Below, one piece after another: positions 18,509 to 26,637 of a stretch of 64,000 bases of DNA (position 1 is the stretch's first letter; the number at the start of each line of letters is the position of its first letter). The position numbers were made by a program, and so were the translations under genes. Source of the DNA: an uncultured Prevotellaceae bacterium. GTDB lineage: Bacteria; Bacteroidota; Bacteroidia; Bacteroidales; Bacteroidaceae. The notes below the pieces were generated by a model. It was not told the origin of the DNA and ran no database searches. It saw only the letters and a list, made by a program, of their open reading frames with translations. The stretch is from the NCBI GenBank assembly GCA_902768785.1, contig CACXMM010000011.1, positions 101,017 through 165,016 on the forward strand. Direction: 5' to 3'.

Positions 18509-18540
18509 CAAAGTTACGAATAAACGAGAGAAAAGCCAAA
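18509..18540 (-). promoter_or_regulatory. Promoter for the exchanger gene
   Basis: Minus strand: TTTG at 18540-18537, 20-bp spacer with TTTCTCTCGTTTATTCG, TAACTTTG at 18516-18509. Confidence 0.75.
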
Positions 18541-18618
18541 TTTATTTGAGCTTTTCCGAGTGTAAGTAACTTCAACGAAGAAAAAGTGACGAATAAACGA
18601 GAGAAAAGCCAAATTTAT
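18516..18618. repeat. 30-bp perfect direct repeat carrying a promoter spacer
   Basis: Identical 30-bp copies at 18516-18545 and 18589-18618 (43-bp gap). The first copy contains the -33 box and spacer of the exchanger promoter. The second has the same -33 and spacer but no -7 element, so it looks like a silent promoter duplicate. Confidence 0.8.
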
Positions 18619-18621
18619 ATA

Positions 18622-18651
18622 CATAAAAAGGGTGCCAACACCTTGGCACCC
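18622..18651 (-). terminator. Rho-independent terminator of hsp20
   Basis: Stem GGGTGCCAA (18630-18638) / TTGGCACCC (18643-18651) with a 4-nt loop. On the minus strand it is followed by CTTTTTATG. Confidence 0.85.
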
Positions 18652-18753
18652 TCATAACATCTAACAATCACACATTAAAATCATCTAACTAATAACCTAC
18701 TGTTATCCTGAATCCTCCTTCATTATTTCCTATAGTCAGGTTTCCCTGATTGT

Positions 18754-19182
18754 TTAGTCAACCGTAATCTGACGAGCCACCTTCACTTCCTCCTTCTGGA
18801 TCTTCGGCAGTTCTACTGTCAGCACGCCATCATTCACACGAGCGGAAATCTTATCCTTGTGAACATCCTCGGGAAGAATCAAAGTCTGCTCAAACTTGGT
18901 GTAGCTGAATTCACGGCGCAGATAGCGGGCTTTCTTGTCCTCCTCATTAGCCTCCTGTTTACGCTCCATCTTGATGGTAAGGTTACCCTCATGGTTGATA
19001 TTCACGTCGAAGTCTTCTTTCTTCATGCCTGGAGCAGCCAGTTCCACGATATATGCCTTGTCGGTTTCCTTCACGTTGATAGCAGGAGCCGTAGCATTGG
19101 CCTTTGGCATATAATCGGCATCGAACAAATCGTTAAACACTGTTGGTAACCATGAATTTCTTGCAAAAGTTGGATACATCAT
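18754..19182 (-). CDS. Hsp20 small heat-shock protein
   Basis: 142 residues. The alpha-crystallin domain spans roughly 35-130, with the motifs YIVELAAPGMKKEDFDV, GNLTIKMERKQE, RREFSYTKFEQTLILPE and the C-terminal ARVNDGVLTVELPK. The N-terminal arm (SWLPTVFNDLFD) is typical. ATP-independent holdase in the cytoplasm that binds unfolding proteins. It has one of the few strong Shine-Dalgarno sites of the window and its own terminator, as expected of a stress gene made quickly and in quantity. Two adjacent ATGs (19182 and 19179) are both possible. Confidence 0.96.
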   Translation of the reverse strand: MMYPTFARNSWLPTVFNDLFDADYMPKANATAPAINVKETDKAYIVELAAPGMKKEDFDVNINHEGNLTIKMERKQEANEEDKKARYLRREFSYTKFEQTLILPEDVHKDKISARVNDGVLTVELPKIQKEEVKVARQITVD

Positions 19183-19189
19183 AATTTTT

Positions 19190-19196
19190 ACCTCCT
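19190..19196 (-). promoter_or_regulatory. Strong ribosome binding site of hsp20
   Basis: AGGAGGT on the minus strand, 7 bp before the ATG at 19182; unusually canonical for Bacteroidetes. Confidence 0.7.
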
Positions 19197-19327
19197 AATT
19201 ATATTTTAATCATTAATACTCTGTTTTGTGAAACTTTCTTACGAGTCTCACTATCCATAACGCAAGAAACATACCACACATGCAGAGATGACAAGTTGAC
19301 ATTTTAATATGCCAATTTGACAAAAGC

Positions 19328-19358
19328 TTGCATGTTTCCACATTATTATATATATTTG
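19328..19358 (+). promoter_or_regulatory. Promoter for the TPR-AraC regulator
   Basis: TTG 19328-19330, 20-bp spacer, TATATTTG 19351-19358, then ATG at 19377. The reading frame open from 19317 would start upstream of the transcript. Confidence 0.65.
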
Positions 19359-19376
19359 CAAATAATTTCAATAATT

Positions 19377-21023
19377 ATGAGACTATATATTACCATCTAT
19401 ACAACCCTTATCCTATGGATCGCCCTTTCAATTTGTTCTTGTGGAAGCCACGATCAAGCAAACGTTAGCGAACACCGCCAACGGACAGACAGCCTATACA
19501 GCACCATTCAGGATATTGATATCCTTCGTCACCATGAGGACAGTCTGAAGAATGAAGACGACACGGAGACACTGATGTTCGTGGAAAAGCAATTAGGTAA
19601 GCTTCTCCGTAACAACAGCTGCTTTATAGAGGCAATGGATCACCACCGGCAAGGACTTGCCTATGCTACCCTCCAGAAAGATACAGTAGAGATGGTAAGG
19701 GCCAATAACAATATCGCCACAGATTTCCGCAGGATGGGCATCCTCGATGATGCAGCCTCCAACCACTATGCGGCTCTTGCCCTTTGTGAGACCTTCTCCC
19801 AGAAGGAGACTTTCGAAGCCAGAAAGAACCGTGTGACCGCTCTCAATGGATTAGGAAACGTCTATCTGTCGATGAAAGACCTCCAGACTGCCGATAGCCT
19901 GTTCCGTTTGGCCCTGAAAGAGGAAAACGCCTTAGGCAGTGACGTCGGACAGGCCATCAACTTAGCGAATATCGGTTCTATCTATGAACAGCAAGGGAAG
20001 AACGACTCGGCATGGGTATATTACAAATTGTCGATGGAACACAACCAGAAAGCCGGCTCTAATCTGGGAATCAGTCTATGTCACATCCATTTTGGGCAAC
20101 TCAACGAGAAAGCCCATCAATGGGACAAGGCTATTGCCGAGTATCAGAAAGCCTACCAGCTGATGAAAAGCTCGGGTGACCAATGGCACTGGCTGGAATC
20201 GATTCTCGCCTTGGCGAATGTGAACATCACCAAGAGAGACTATGATCAAGCCCAGCAATACATCAAGCAAGCTCAAGACATTGCGGCCAATATCCATTCG
20301 AAAGAACATCAGGCTACCGTTGCCAAGCTCAATTACAAAATCTACGAGGCCAAGGGAGATTATCGGCAGGCACTGATGTTTTACAAGACCAGTCAGGCAC
20401 TAAAAGACAGTGTCATCACTCCCGAAAACGTACTGCATACCCAGAATTACCGGGTAAACTACATGAACGAACGGCACCGCAATGAGATGAACATGATCGA
20501 ACGCACCCATCAGGCAGAGCAGGGTGCTCTGCGCCTTTTGATCATCGTCATCGCCTTGGCGCTGCTCCTTGCCGTCACCTTCATCGCCATCCTTTACCAC
20601 TCATGGAGTCAACGTACAAAGCGTCTGAAAGCGCTTCGGGAAGAGTTCTCCCGTGCCATGCAAGAAGGAAAGAAACCAGAGCCCAACCTAAGTAGGGAGG
20701 AAAATGAGTTTGTGAACAAGTTGGTGAACCAGATTTACGAGAACATGCAGAAAGGTGATATCTCTGTAGAGGGACTGGCAAAGGATCTGTTCGTTAGCAG
20801 ATCACAACTTTCAAGGAAGGTACTGAACACAACAGGGATGAGTACCTCCGACTTTGTGCTGCAAGTCCGCATGGGTAAGGCGCGCCGTTTGTTGGAGGAC
20901 ACCACGACACCCATCACCGAGGTAGCCATGAAGTGTGGATTCAGCGATCCCTCCTATTTTACTCGAATGTATAAGAAGACTTACGACATCACACCCTCAC
21001 AGGCGCGGAAAAGGTCGAAATAA
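19377..21023 (+). CDS. TPR sensor with membrane helix and C-terminal AraC-type domain
   Basis: About 548 residues. An N-terminal signal or lipoprotein-like segment (YTTLILWIALSICSC) is followed by tandem tetratricopeptide repeats (~60-370), for example AINLANIGSIYEQQGKNDSA and DKAIAEYQKAYQLMKSSGD. A membrane helix (LRLLIIVIALALLLAVTFIAIL, ~400-422), a short linker, and an AraC domain (SVEGLAKDLFVSRSQLSRKV; ITEVAMKCGFSDPSYFTRMY; TPSQARKR) complete it. Such TPR-TM-HTH proteins are common in Bacteroidales and act as transmembrane one-component regulators; ligand and targets are not known. The second such membrane AraC protein in this window (with 4745-6511), but with an unrelated sensor. Confidence 0.88.
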   Translation: MRLYITIYTTLILWIALSICSCGSHDQANVSEHRQRTDSLYSTIQDIDILRHHEDSLKNEDDTETLMFVEKQLGKLLRNNSCFIEAMDHHRQGLAYATLQKDTVEMVRANNNIATDFRRMGILDDAASNHYAALALCETFSQKETFEARKNRVTALNGLGNVYLSMKDLQTADSLFRLALKEENALGSDVGQAINLANIGSIYEQQGKNDSAWVYYKLSMEHNQKAGSNLGISLCHIHFGQLNEKAHQWDKAIAEYQKAYQLMKSSGDQWHWLESILALANVNITKRDYDQAQQYIKQAQDIAANIHSKEHQATVAKLNYKIYEAKGDYRQALMFYKTSQALKDSVITPENVLHTQNYRVNYMNERHRNEMNMIERTHQAEQGALRLLIIVIALALLLAVTFIAILYHSWSQRTKRLKALREEFSRAMQEGKKPEPNLSREENEFVNKLVNQIYENMQKGDISVEGLAKDLFVSRSQLSRKVLNTTGMSTSDFVLQVRMGKARRLLEDTTTPITEVAMKCGFSDPSYFTRMYKKTYDITPSQARKRSK

Positions 21024-21165
21024 CAACAATTTGGACTTCCGTACATGTTGGCTATCAACACTTTATGATTATTATATGCGCAATTTGTCCTATTGTCCAT
21101 ATTCATTTTGAAACACATAGTCCAGTTTTTGGTCGTATAGTCCACTGCCTATAGGATATTTGTCG

Positions 21166-21195
21166 TACCTTTGCAATGTGAATCAGTGATCACTG
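21166..21195 (+). promoter_or_regulatory. Orphan promoter-like element plus 12-bp palindrome
   Basis: TACCTTTG followed by C (21166-21173) with no plus-strand gene downstream, then the perfect palindrome CAGTGATCACTG at 21184-21195. No TTTG at -33 spacing. Any transcript would run antisense into the coaE end, or stop at the hairpin at 21242-21268. Confidence 0.4.
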
Positions 21196-21235
21196 GTTTA
21201 CACCCAACACGCAATATATATATAATAGGTATGAT

Positions 21236-21268
21236 AAGAAAAAGCCAGTTCCAAACCGGAACTGGCTT
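21236..21268 (-). terminator. Terminator of the nusB-yajC-ybbR-coaE operon
   Basis: 11-bp stem (21242-21252 with 21258-21268), 5-nt loop, followed on the minus strand by TTTTCTT. A T-run also occurs a few bases after the stem on the plus strand, so it may work both ways. Confidence 0.8.
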
Positions 21269-21299
21269 GATGCGTTTTTTGACACCGATGAGGTTTTAC

Positions 21300-22328
21300 T
21301 TATTCCTGTTCTTTGCGGTCATCGATATTTTCCCCCTCGGTAGGCTTCATTTCCTCCTCGAAGTCCGTGATCCCGTTCTTGATAAGAATATTATACCACT
21401 GCAAAAGCTTACGGATATCACTGTCGTGTACACGTTCTCGATCGAAGTCAGGAAGTACCTCTGCGAAATAGTCGCGCAGTTCCTTGCTACTACATTTTTT
21501 GAAATTGAAAGTAACCTCTTTTTTATCCTCTTTGTCACGGATGGCGGCAAGAACTGTCATCAGTGGCACATCCTCGGCATCGGTATACATGGCGATATCC
21601 GCCAATGAGGTGACACGGTCGGTAGCGAAGGCTGGCATTCGCTTGTGCGTTTCGTCAAGTGCTTCCACTATGAGGTTCATCTTGCCTCTTGACACGAGTT
21701 TGAAAAGACCCGGTTTTCCAGCAATTGATAAGATTGTCTGTACCATTGTTTTGGATTGTTTGTTTTGTTTCTTTATATGATTAATGATATGATCTAACTG
21801 TTGATCGATGTCTTTCTGGCCATCGTTTACCACTTCAAAGTCGCTTCGTGCCACCATTTCCTGCTGGGGTTGCTGTTTGGCAATCCATTGCAAAGCTTGT
21901 TCACGGGAGATACCGTCCCTGTTCATCACCCGTTGCACACGGGTCTCCAATGGTGCAGTAACACAAACCACCTTGTCGAAATGAGTACGTCGGTAAAAAC
22001 CACTGTCAAACAGAATCGCACTCTCCAACCAGTCCATACCCGACGACTCAAAATCACGTGCCACAGCTGGATGTACCACGGCATTCACCGCCTGTTTGTT
22101 GGTCTCTGACTGCAGGAGGAACTTCGCCAGCACCGGTTTGTTCAGTTCGCCATCCAGATAAGCATCGCGGCCCACCAGGGCACTTAGGGCATCTCTGATC
22201 TCTGCCGACTCCCTCATCAGCCTTTTCGCCTCACGGTCACAGTCATACACCCGTATGCCCCGTTTCTCCAGATAACGGCACACGTAGCTTTTACCACTCC
22301 CGATGCCTCCTGTTACCGCTATTTTCAT
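21300..22328 (-). CDS. coaE: Dephospho-CoA kinase fused to a DUF5606 domain
   Basis: 342 residues in one open frame. Residues 1-~190 are CoaE: Walker A GGIGSGKSYVCRYL, DCDREAKRLM, NAVVHPAVARDF and the lid region VMNRDGISREQALQWIAKQ. This enzyme phosphorylates dephospho-CoA in the last step of CoA synthesis. From Met195 (codon 21744-21746) onward is a DUF5606-type protein, usually its own gene in Bacteroidales: MVQTILSIAGKPGLFKLVSR ... LQWYNILIKNGITDFEEEMK. The joining residues KKQNKQSKT look like translated leader, suggesting loss of a stop codon between two adjacent genes. Independent translation from Met195 remains possible. Overlaps the ybbR-type gene by 4 bp; last gene of the operon. Confidence 0.9.
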   Translation of the reverse strand: MKIAVTGGIGSGKSYVCRYLEKRGIRVYDCDREAKRLMRESAEIRDALSALVGRDAYLDGELNKPVLAKFLLQSETNKQAVNAVVHPAVARDFESSGMDWLESAILFDSGFYRRTHFDKVVCVTAPLETRVQRVMNRDGISREQALQWIAKQQPQQEMVARSDFEVVNDGQKDIDQQLDHIINHIKKQNKQSKTMVQTILSIAGKPGLFKLVSRGKMNLIVEALDETHKRMPAFATDRVTSLADIAMYTDAEDVPLMTVLAAIRDKEDKKEVTFNFKKCSSKELRDYFAEVLPDFDRERVHDSDIRKLLQWYNILIKNGITDFEEEMKPTEGENIDDRKEQE

Positions 22329-23308
22329 TGCGCTTCAATCAAGTAATCCACTTGGGTGGGCTCAAGTCGGGCATTACGTACTCCGTAGGGGACAGATCTC
22401 AGGTGGAGTGCGCACTTATCCGAAGGGCGAGATTGAATCTCCCAGTAGTCAGCCTCCACCTTAAACAGTTCTGGTCGAATGCTTCTAAACTGACCTGCTC
22501 CTGTGGTAAACAACACCTTCACCCTTGACGGGAAGGTACGCAGCACTTTTCCCTCAGGCATATTCACTGCGGTAATCGGCACCTCCACGCTCTCTTCCGT
22601 CAGCACATCAGGGAATACCGACATCTTTACCTTGGCAGGAATACACTTCATACCCGCCTGTCTCACAAGATTAACCTCTTTCACCACCGTATCGGTGACA
22701 TTACTCAAATGAATCAGCTCCGTATAGATCTCCTTCAGGCTGTCGAGTTTCTCCCTACTGGCATACACAGTCACCACCTCGGGGGTGAACTTCACATTAG
22801 CGAGATAATAGCTCCTTCCAGGTGTAATCTTCCCGTTCAGCCTTACGGCCAGCTGTTTACTCTCACCGTAATTATACTGAAATTCAAACTTATCAGGTTT
22901 GACAGCAGTGATACGCGTTGACTTAAACAGTTGCTGGTAGAGCATTTTCTGAATGTCACTGCTCTGGATAAGTCCTCGTCCGTTCCCCTTATTGTAGGTA
23001 TTAAAGTTCACCCGAACGGGTTTCAGGTTATTACCATATAAATAGGTAAAGAGGATATAACCGCGATCACGCACCGTAATACGTAAGGTGTCATCGATAT
23101 TCGAAGTCACCACCACCCTCCTTGGAATGTTCTCCAAGTGGAGAGGTATTTTGATTTCCCGCTCATAACTCTCGTTGAGTGTCATAACGAGCCAGAATGC
23201 CCCGCTCAATAAGAGAAAGGACAAAAAAATCAGGAATTCTTTGTTAAACATGCGAAAAAAGAAATTCCTGACAATGCCGTCTGTGCGTGTCGCTTGCCGG
23301 TCTTCCAT
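22325..23308 (-). CDS. YbbR-like domain protein
   Basis: 327 residues with one N-terminal membrane helix (EFLIFLSFLLLSGAFWLVMTL, ~25-45) and periplasmic YbbR-type beta repeats: IPLHLENIPRRVVVTSNID, VRLNGKITPGRSYYLANVKF, VEVPITAVNMPEGKVLRTFP. In Bacteroidales this gene regularly stands between yajC and coaE, as here. The function of the family in Gram-negatives is unknown; in Firmicutes (CdaR) it regulates the diadenylate cyclase. No cyclase gene is seen in this window. Stop overlaps the coaE start by 4 bp and the start is directly after yajC, so it is translated as part of the operon. Confidence 0.88.
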   Translation of the reverse strand: MEDRQATRTDGIVRNFFFRMFNKEFLIFLSFLLLSGAFWLVMTLNESYEREIKIPLHLENIPRRVVVTSNIDDTLRITVRDRGYILFTYLYGNNLKPVRVNFNTYNKGNGRGLIQSSDIQKMLYQQLFKSTRITAVKPDKFEFQYNYGESKQLAVRLNGKITPGRSYYLANVKFTPEVVTVYASREKLDSLKEIYTELIHLSNVTDTVVKEVNLVRQAGMKCIPAKVKMSVFPDVLTEESVEVPITAVNMPEGKVLRTFPSRVKVLFTTGAGQFRSIRPELFKVEADYWEIQSRPSDKCALHLRSVPYGVRNARLEPTQVDYLIEAQ

Positions 23309-23635
23309 TTATTTAGCCTGTGGCTGCGCTGCCGAAGAAGAGTCGGCGAAGACATAGCCACGGTCAACACGGATGACTGTCCCTTTGGCAATCTCCACCT
23401 CCACGGTGTTCGTGGCAAGATCGATACGACGAACTGTTCCGTAGATGCCACCGCCAGTAATCACATTGGTACCCTCAGTCAGGGAGTTCTGGAAGTTACG
23501 GATCTCCTTCTGCTTCTTCTGCTGCGGATGGATCATGAAAAACCACATGATGGCGAAGATCGCAATCATCATGATCAAGAAGCTCATGCTGCCGCCACCT
23601 TGTGCGGCCTGAGCTGCTAAAAATAATGTTGTCAT
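23309..23635 (-). CDS. yajC: Preprotein translocase subunit YajC
   Basis: 108 residues. One membrane helix near the N-terminus (SFLIMMIAIFAIMWFFMIHPQ) is followed by the family motif PQQKKQKEIRNFQNSLTEG and VITGGGIYGTVRRID. YajC belongs to the SecDF-YajC accessory complex of the Sec translocon. Its stop is immediately before the ybbR-type start and nusB lies 45 bp upstream: the gene order nusB-yajC-ybbR-coaE is conserved in Bacteroidales. The N-terminus is preceded by a Gly/Ala-rich stretch (AAQAAQGGGS). Confidence 0.95.
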   Translation of the reverse strand: MTTLFLAAQAAQGGGSMSFLIMMIAIFAIMWFFMIHPQQKKQKEIRNFQNSLTEGTNVITGGGIYGTVRRIDLATNTVEVEIAKGTVIRVDRGYVFADSSSAAQPQAK

Positions 23636-23680
23636 GTCTATATAAATAATGTGTAAATGCTATCTTTCTGTTTGCAATGA

Positions 23681-24742
23681 CTATGCCTCGTCTGCAGGTT
23701 CATCCATAAACGGTTCTCCCTGTTCCCCGGCATTTGCATTCTCTTCTGCCCTCATCTGGGCATAGTTACGGCGTTCAGCCATTTTCTGGTCGTGTTTCAC
23801 CTTCCGTGGATTCTCACCAATAGGCTTCAGCATCTTTCCCGTTTTCACAAGATGGCGGGCGATTGCATCGAGCATGCCATTGATATATCCGCCACTCTTC
23901 GGGGTACTATAGATCTTTGCCAGATCCACAAACTCATTGATCGTCACACTGATAGGAATGGCAGGGAAGGTCAGCATCTCGGCAATGGCAATCTGCATGA
24001 TAACCACATCCATGTAAGCCAGGCGCGAGAAATCCCAGTTGCGCGATGCCTCACTCATATACCGCTGATACTGGTCGGCATTCATGATAGTGGCGCGGAA
24101 CAGACGACGGGCAAAATCCTTGTCTTCCTCATCCTTATATTCGGGTAGCAGCTCCTGATTCTTCTTGTTTTTGGGATCAAAACGCTTGATGGTTTTCAGC
24201 ACGAAGGTGTCAACCACCTCCTTGTCATCGTTCCAGTACAGGCTCTTCTCTTCCAACAGGCTGTCCAGATCGTCATTATCCATCACCAGAGCCTTGTACA
24301 GCTGGCGCCATACCTCCCTGTCAGCCTCGTATGAGTCGTCGTGGCTCTCCATGTAATCCTTGTATATCTCACTCTGTTCAATCTGTCCGTAGAGTTTCCT
24401 CACGAATTCAATGTCATCCTCCCACGACTGCTTCTGACTCTCCACGAAATCCTGAAGCATACGGTTCTCCTCCAGCTGCAAGGCGAATTTATTGTAAGCG
24501 AACTTATCAGATGGCGGTTGCGTACCTTCACGTTTTGCCCTTGCCGTACCCACCTCCACATGGCGGCGTGCCTCGTTGGTTATCGCCACGATGAGCGACA
24601 ACATGTAATTATATAAATGATAGGCCTTGGAGAGGCTGAACAGCAGCTCCTTCTCTGCGCTGTCCATATTCTTGCTTCCGTTTTGATAGTATGCGTAGGT
24701 TAACTGAACTATCTTTATTCGGATTAATTCTCTATTAATCAT
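23681..24742 (-). CDS. nusB: Transcription antitermination factor NusB (long Bacteroidetes form)
   Basis: About 353 residues from ATG at 24740-24742 (INRELIRIKIVQLTYAYYQN); another in-frame ATG at 24769 is possible, since the -7 element is at 24784-24791. The reading frame further upstream lies before the promoter and is not coding. The N-terminal ~60 residues and the C-terminal ~140 (DFSRLAYMDVVIMQIAIAEM; PISVTINEFVDLAKIYSTPK; YINGMLDAIARHL) are NusB-like, separated by a long helical insert typical of Bacteroidetes. It binds boxA RNA with S10 for rRNA antitermination. First gene of the operon, divergent from rplY. Confidence 0.93.
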   Translation of the reverse strand: MINRELIRIKIVQLTYAYYQNGSKNMDSAEKELLFSLSKAYHLYNYMLSLIVAITNEARRHVEVGTARAKREGTQPPSDKFAYNKFALQLEENRMLQDFVESQKQSWEDDIEFVRKLYGQIEQSEIYKDYMESHDDSYEADREVWRQLYKALVMDNDDLDSLLEEKSLYWNDDKEVVDTFVLKTIKRFDPKNKKNQELLPEYKDEEDKDFARRLFRATIMNADQYQRYMSEASRNWDFSRLAYMDVVIMQIAIAEMLTFPAIPISVTINEFVDLAKIYSTPKSGGYINGMLDAIARHLVKTGKMLKPIGENPRKVKHDQKMAERRNYAQMRAEENANAGEQGEPFMDEPADEA

Positions 24743-24783
24743 CTTTCCTGTGTAATTCGTTTTATTCATACGTTTATCGAATG

Positions 24784-24791
24784 CAAAATTA
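24784..24791 (-). promoter_or_regulatory. -7 promoter element for nusB operon
   Basis: TAATTTTG followed by C on the minus strand, 41 bp before ATG 24742 or 14 bp before ATG 24769. Confidence 0.6.
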
Positions 24792-24852
24792 TACAAAATA
24801 TGGATACCCTGCAAGAAAAAGAGCGTTTTTTCTACTTTTTTTAAGAGAAATA

Positions 24853-24883
24853 TTGTGTGTTTGGGGAAAAATTGATACCTTTG
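24853..24883 (+). promoter_or_regulatory. Promoter for rplY
   Basis: TTG 24853-24855, 20-bp spacer, TACCTTTG 24876-24883; leader of ~80 nt to the ATG at 24968. Confidence 0.65.
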
Positions 24884-24967
24884 CACCGCTTTTTCAAAAG
24901 CATGCGACAAGTGTGATGGCGAATTAAGCATAAACGATTTCACAAACTTAATTTAGAGTAACACATT

Positions 24968-25567
24968 ATGAAAGAGATTAATGTAACAGGTCAGAAGAGA
25001 AGCGAGACCGGAAAGAAGGCTTCTAAGTTGATGAGAAAAGAGGGACTGATTCCCTGTAACCTCTATGGTGAGGCAAAAGGCGAGAACGGTCTTCCCGTAG
25101 CAATGGCTTTTGCAGTGCCCATGACAGAGCTGCGCAAGGTTGTCTATACCCCGCACATCTACGTGGTGAACCTGAACATCGACGGTCAGCACCACACTGC
25201 CATCATGAAAGAGCTGCAGTTCCATCCGGTGACCGATGCTCTGCTGCACATCGACTTCTATGAGGTGAACGAGGCAAAGCCTATCACCATCGGTGTTCCT
25301 GTGAAACTGAACGGTCTGGCACAGGGTGTACGCGACGGTGGTCGTCTGGCTCTTATCGTCCGTAAGGTGAACGTGACCGCTATGTATCAGAATATACCTG
25401 AGACCCTTGACATCGATGTTACCGACCTGACCATCGGTAAGAGCATCAAGGTGGGTGACCTGAAGTTCGAAGGTCTGGAGATGGCTACCAGCAAGGAAGT
25501 GGTGGTTTGCACCATCAAGGCTACACGTAAGTCCAACGCCGCTGCTCAGGCTGCAGAGGAAGCATAA
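24968..25567 (+). CDS. rplY: Ribosomal protein bL25 (CTC form)
   Basis: 199 residues, the long CTC variant with an added C-terminal domain. The 5S-rRNA-binding N-terminal domain begins VTGQKRSETGKKASKLMRKE and contains CNLYGEAKG and KELQFHPVTDALLHIDFYEV. The C-terminal TL5 domain includes GVRDGGRLALIVRKVNVTA and DVTDLTIGKSIKVGDLKF. The end is Ala-rich (SNAAAQAAEEA). pth starts 6 bp after the stop, the usual rplY-pth pair, and the hslR-type and purN genes follow on the same strand. Confidence 0.97.
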   Translation: MKEINVTGQKRSETGKKASKLMRKEGLIPCNLYGEAKGENGLPVAMAFAVPMTELRKVVYTPHIYVVNLNIDGQHHTAIMKELQFHPVTDALLHIDFYEVNEAKPITIGVPVKLNGLAQGVRDGGRLALIVRKVNVTAMYQNIPETLDIDVTDLTIGKSIKVGDLKFEGLEMATSKEVVVCTIKATRKSNAAAQAAEEA

Positions 25568-25573
25568 CCTTCC

Positions 25574-26155
25574 ATGGACAAATACCTGATTGTTGGCTTG
25601 GGAAATCCTGGCGACGAATACGCCGAGACCCGCCACAACACTGGCTACATGGTATTGGACGCTTTTGCCAAAGCGTCCAATATTGTTTTTGAGGACAGGC
25701 GCTACGGCTTTGTCGCCGAGACCTCACTCAAAGGCCGGAAAGTAGTCCTGCTAAAGCCCACCACCTATATGAACCTGAGCGGTAATGCCGTCCGCTACTG
25801 GTTGCAGAAAGAGAACATCGAACAAGACCGTTTGCTCGTCGTCGTGGATGAGATTGCCCTGCCCTTGGGTTCCTTCCGCCTGAAAGGAAGCGGTAGCAAT
25901 GGCGGGCACAACGGCTTAGGACATATCCAACAGCTCATAGGACAACAATATGCCAGACTCCGTATGGGCATCGGTAACGAGTTCGTCCGCGGTCAGCAAA
26001 TCGACTGGGTGTTAGGACGTTATGATGAAGAAGAGCTCAAGGTTCTCCAGCCTGCCATTGACAAGGCCGTGGAGATTATCAAAAGCTTCGTTTTAGCGGG
26101 TCTGGACATCACGATGAACCAATATAACCATCAAGGGAAAACTGTACATAATTGA
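25574..26155 (+). CDS. pth: Peptidyl-tRNA hydrolase
   Basis: 193 residues, full length for the bacterial enzyme. It frees tRNA from drop-off peptidyl-tRNA in the cytoplasm. Catalytic His is in [17 protein letters not shown] (~20), with the signature motifs [13 protein letters not shown] and [14 protein letters not shown], and the conserved Asp near residue 95 in [16 protein letters not shown]. Starts 6 bp after rplY. Its stop codon (26153-26155) lies within the first unit of the heptamer array that fills the gap to the next gene. Confidence 0.97.
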   Translation: MDKYLIVGLGNPGDEYAETRHNTGYMVLDAFAKASNIVFEDRRYGFVAETSLKGRKVVLLKPTTYMNLSGNAVRYWLQKENIEQDRLLVVVDEIALPLGSFRLKGSGSNGGHNGLGHIQQLIGQQYARLRMGIGNEFVRGQQIDWVLGRYDEEELKVLQPAIDKAVEIIKSFVLAGLDITMNQYNHQGKTVHN

Positions 26156-26184
26156 TAATTGACAATTCATAATTGACAATTCAT
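26150..26184. repeat. Heptamer array AATTGAT/AATTGAC/AATTCAT
   Basis: Five units in exact phase: AATTGAT, AATTGAC, AATTCAT, AATTGAC, AATTCAT. The pth stop codon is inside the first unit, and the next ATG is 8 bp after the last. Confidence 0.85.
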
Positions 26185-26191
26185 AGTTTCG

Positions 26192-26608
26192 ATGGAAGCA
26201 AGAATTGACAAATGGCTCTGGGCCTCACGTATCTTCAAGACACGCAGCATCGCCGCCGATGCCTGCAAGAACGGTCGTGTCACCATCAACGGAGTAAACG
26301 TCAAACCTTCACGACCGCTGAAGGTAGGTGAGGTGGTGAGCGTGAAAAAACCTCCCGTCACCTATTCCTTCAAGGTACTCAAATGCATCGAGCAGCGTGT
26401 GGGTGCCAAACTTCTTCCTGAGATCTATGAAAACGTCACCGACCCGAAGCAATATGAGCTCTTGGAGATGAGCCGCATCAGTGGATTCGTCGACAGGGCA
26501 CGCGGTACGGGACGTCCTACAAAGAAAGACCGTCGTGCCATGGAGGCCTTTACCGATCCTGCCCTCTTCGGCTTCGATGATGACTTCCCCGATGACGACG
26601 AACCCTAA
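26192..26608 (+). CDS. S4-domain RNA-binding protein (Hsp15/HslR-like)
   Basis: 138 residues. The S4 domain is at the N-terminus: RIDKWLWASRIFKTRSIAADACKNGRV then INGVNVKPSRPLKVGEVV (given here in parts). The remainder is a basic then acidic tail (RARGTGRPTKKDRRAMEAF; DDDFPDDDEP). Hsp15 proteins bind the free 50S subunit carrying a nascent chain and help recycle stalled ribosomes. That fits the neighbouring pth, which also acts on stalled products. Start is the only ATG after the heptamer array. Confidence 0.92.
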   Translation: MEARIDKWLWASRIFKTRSIAADACKNGRVTINGVNVKPSRPLKVGEVVSVKKPPVTYSFKVLKCIEQRVGAKLLPEIYENVTDPKQYELLEMSRISGFVDRARGTGRPTKKDRRAMEAFTDPALFGFDDDFPDDDEP

Positions 26609-26616
26609 TTCCTCAT

Positions 26617-26637
26617 CTTTCATCCCTCATCTCCCAT
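26617..26637. repeat. Short heptamer array running into the purN start codon
   Basis: CATCTTT-CATCCCT-CATCTCC, then CATG with the purN ATG at 26636. Minus-strand reading gives ATGAGGG/ATGAAAG, the same family as the array before mutY. Confidence 0.55.

Noticed and set aside
21171-21608. 145-codon plus-strand frame in the coaE region
   Set aside because: Mostly antisense of the DUF5606 part; no family likeness. Only the first ~90 nt are of interest as a possible RNA.
24953-25636. 227-codon minus-strand frame over rplY
   Set aside because: Exact antisense of a well-conserved ribosomal protein gene with its own promoter.
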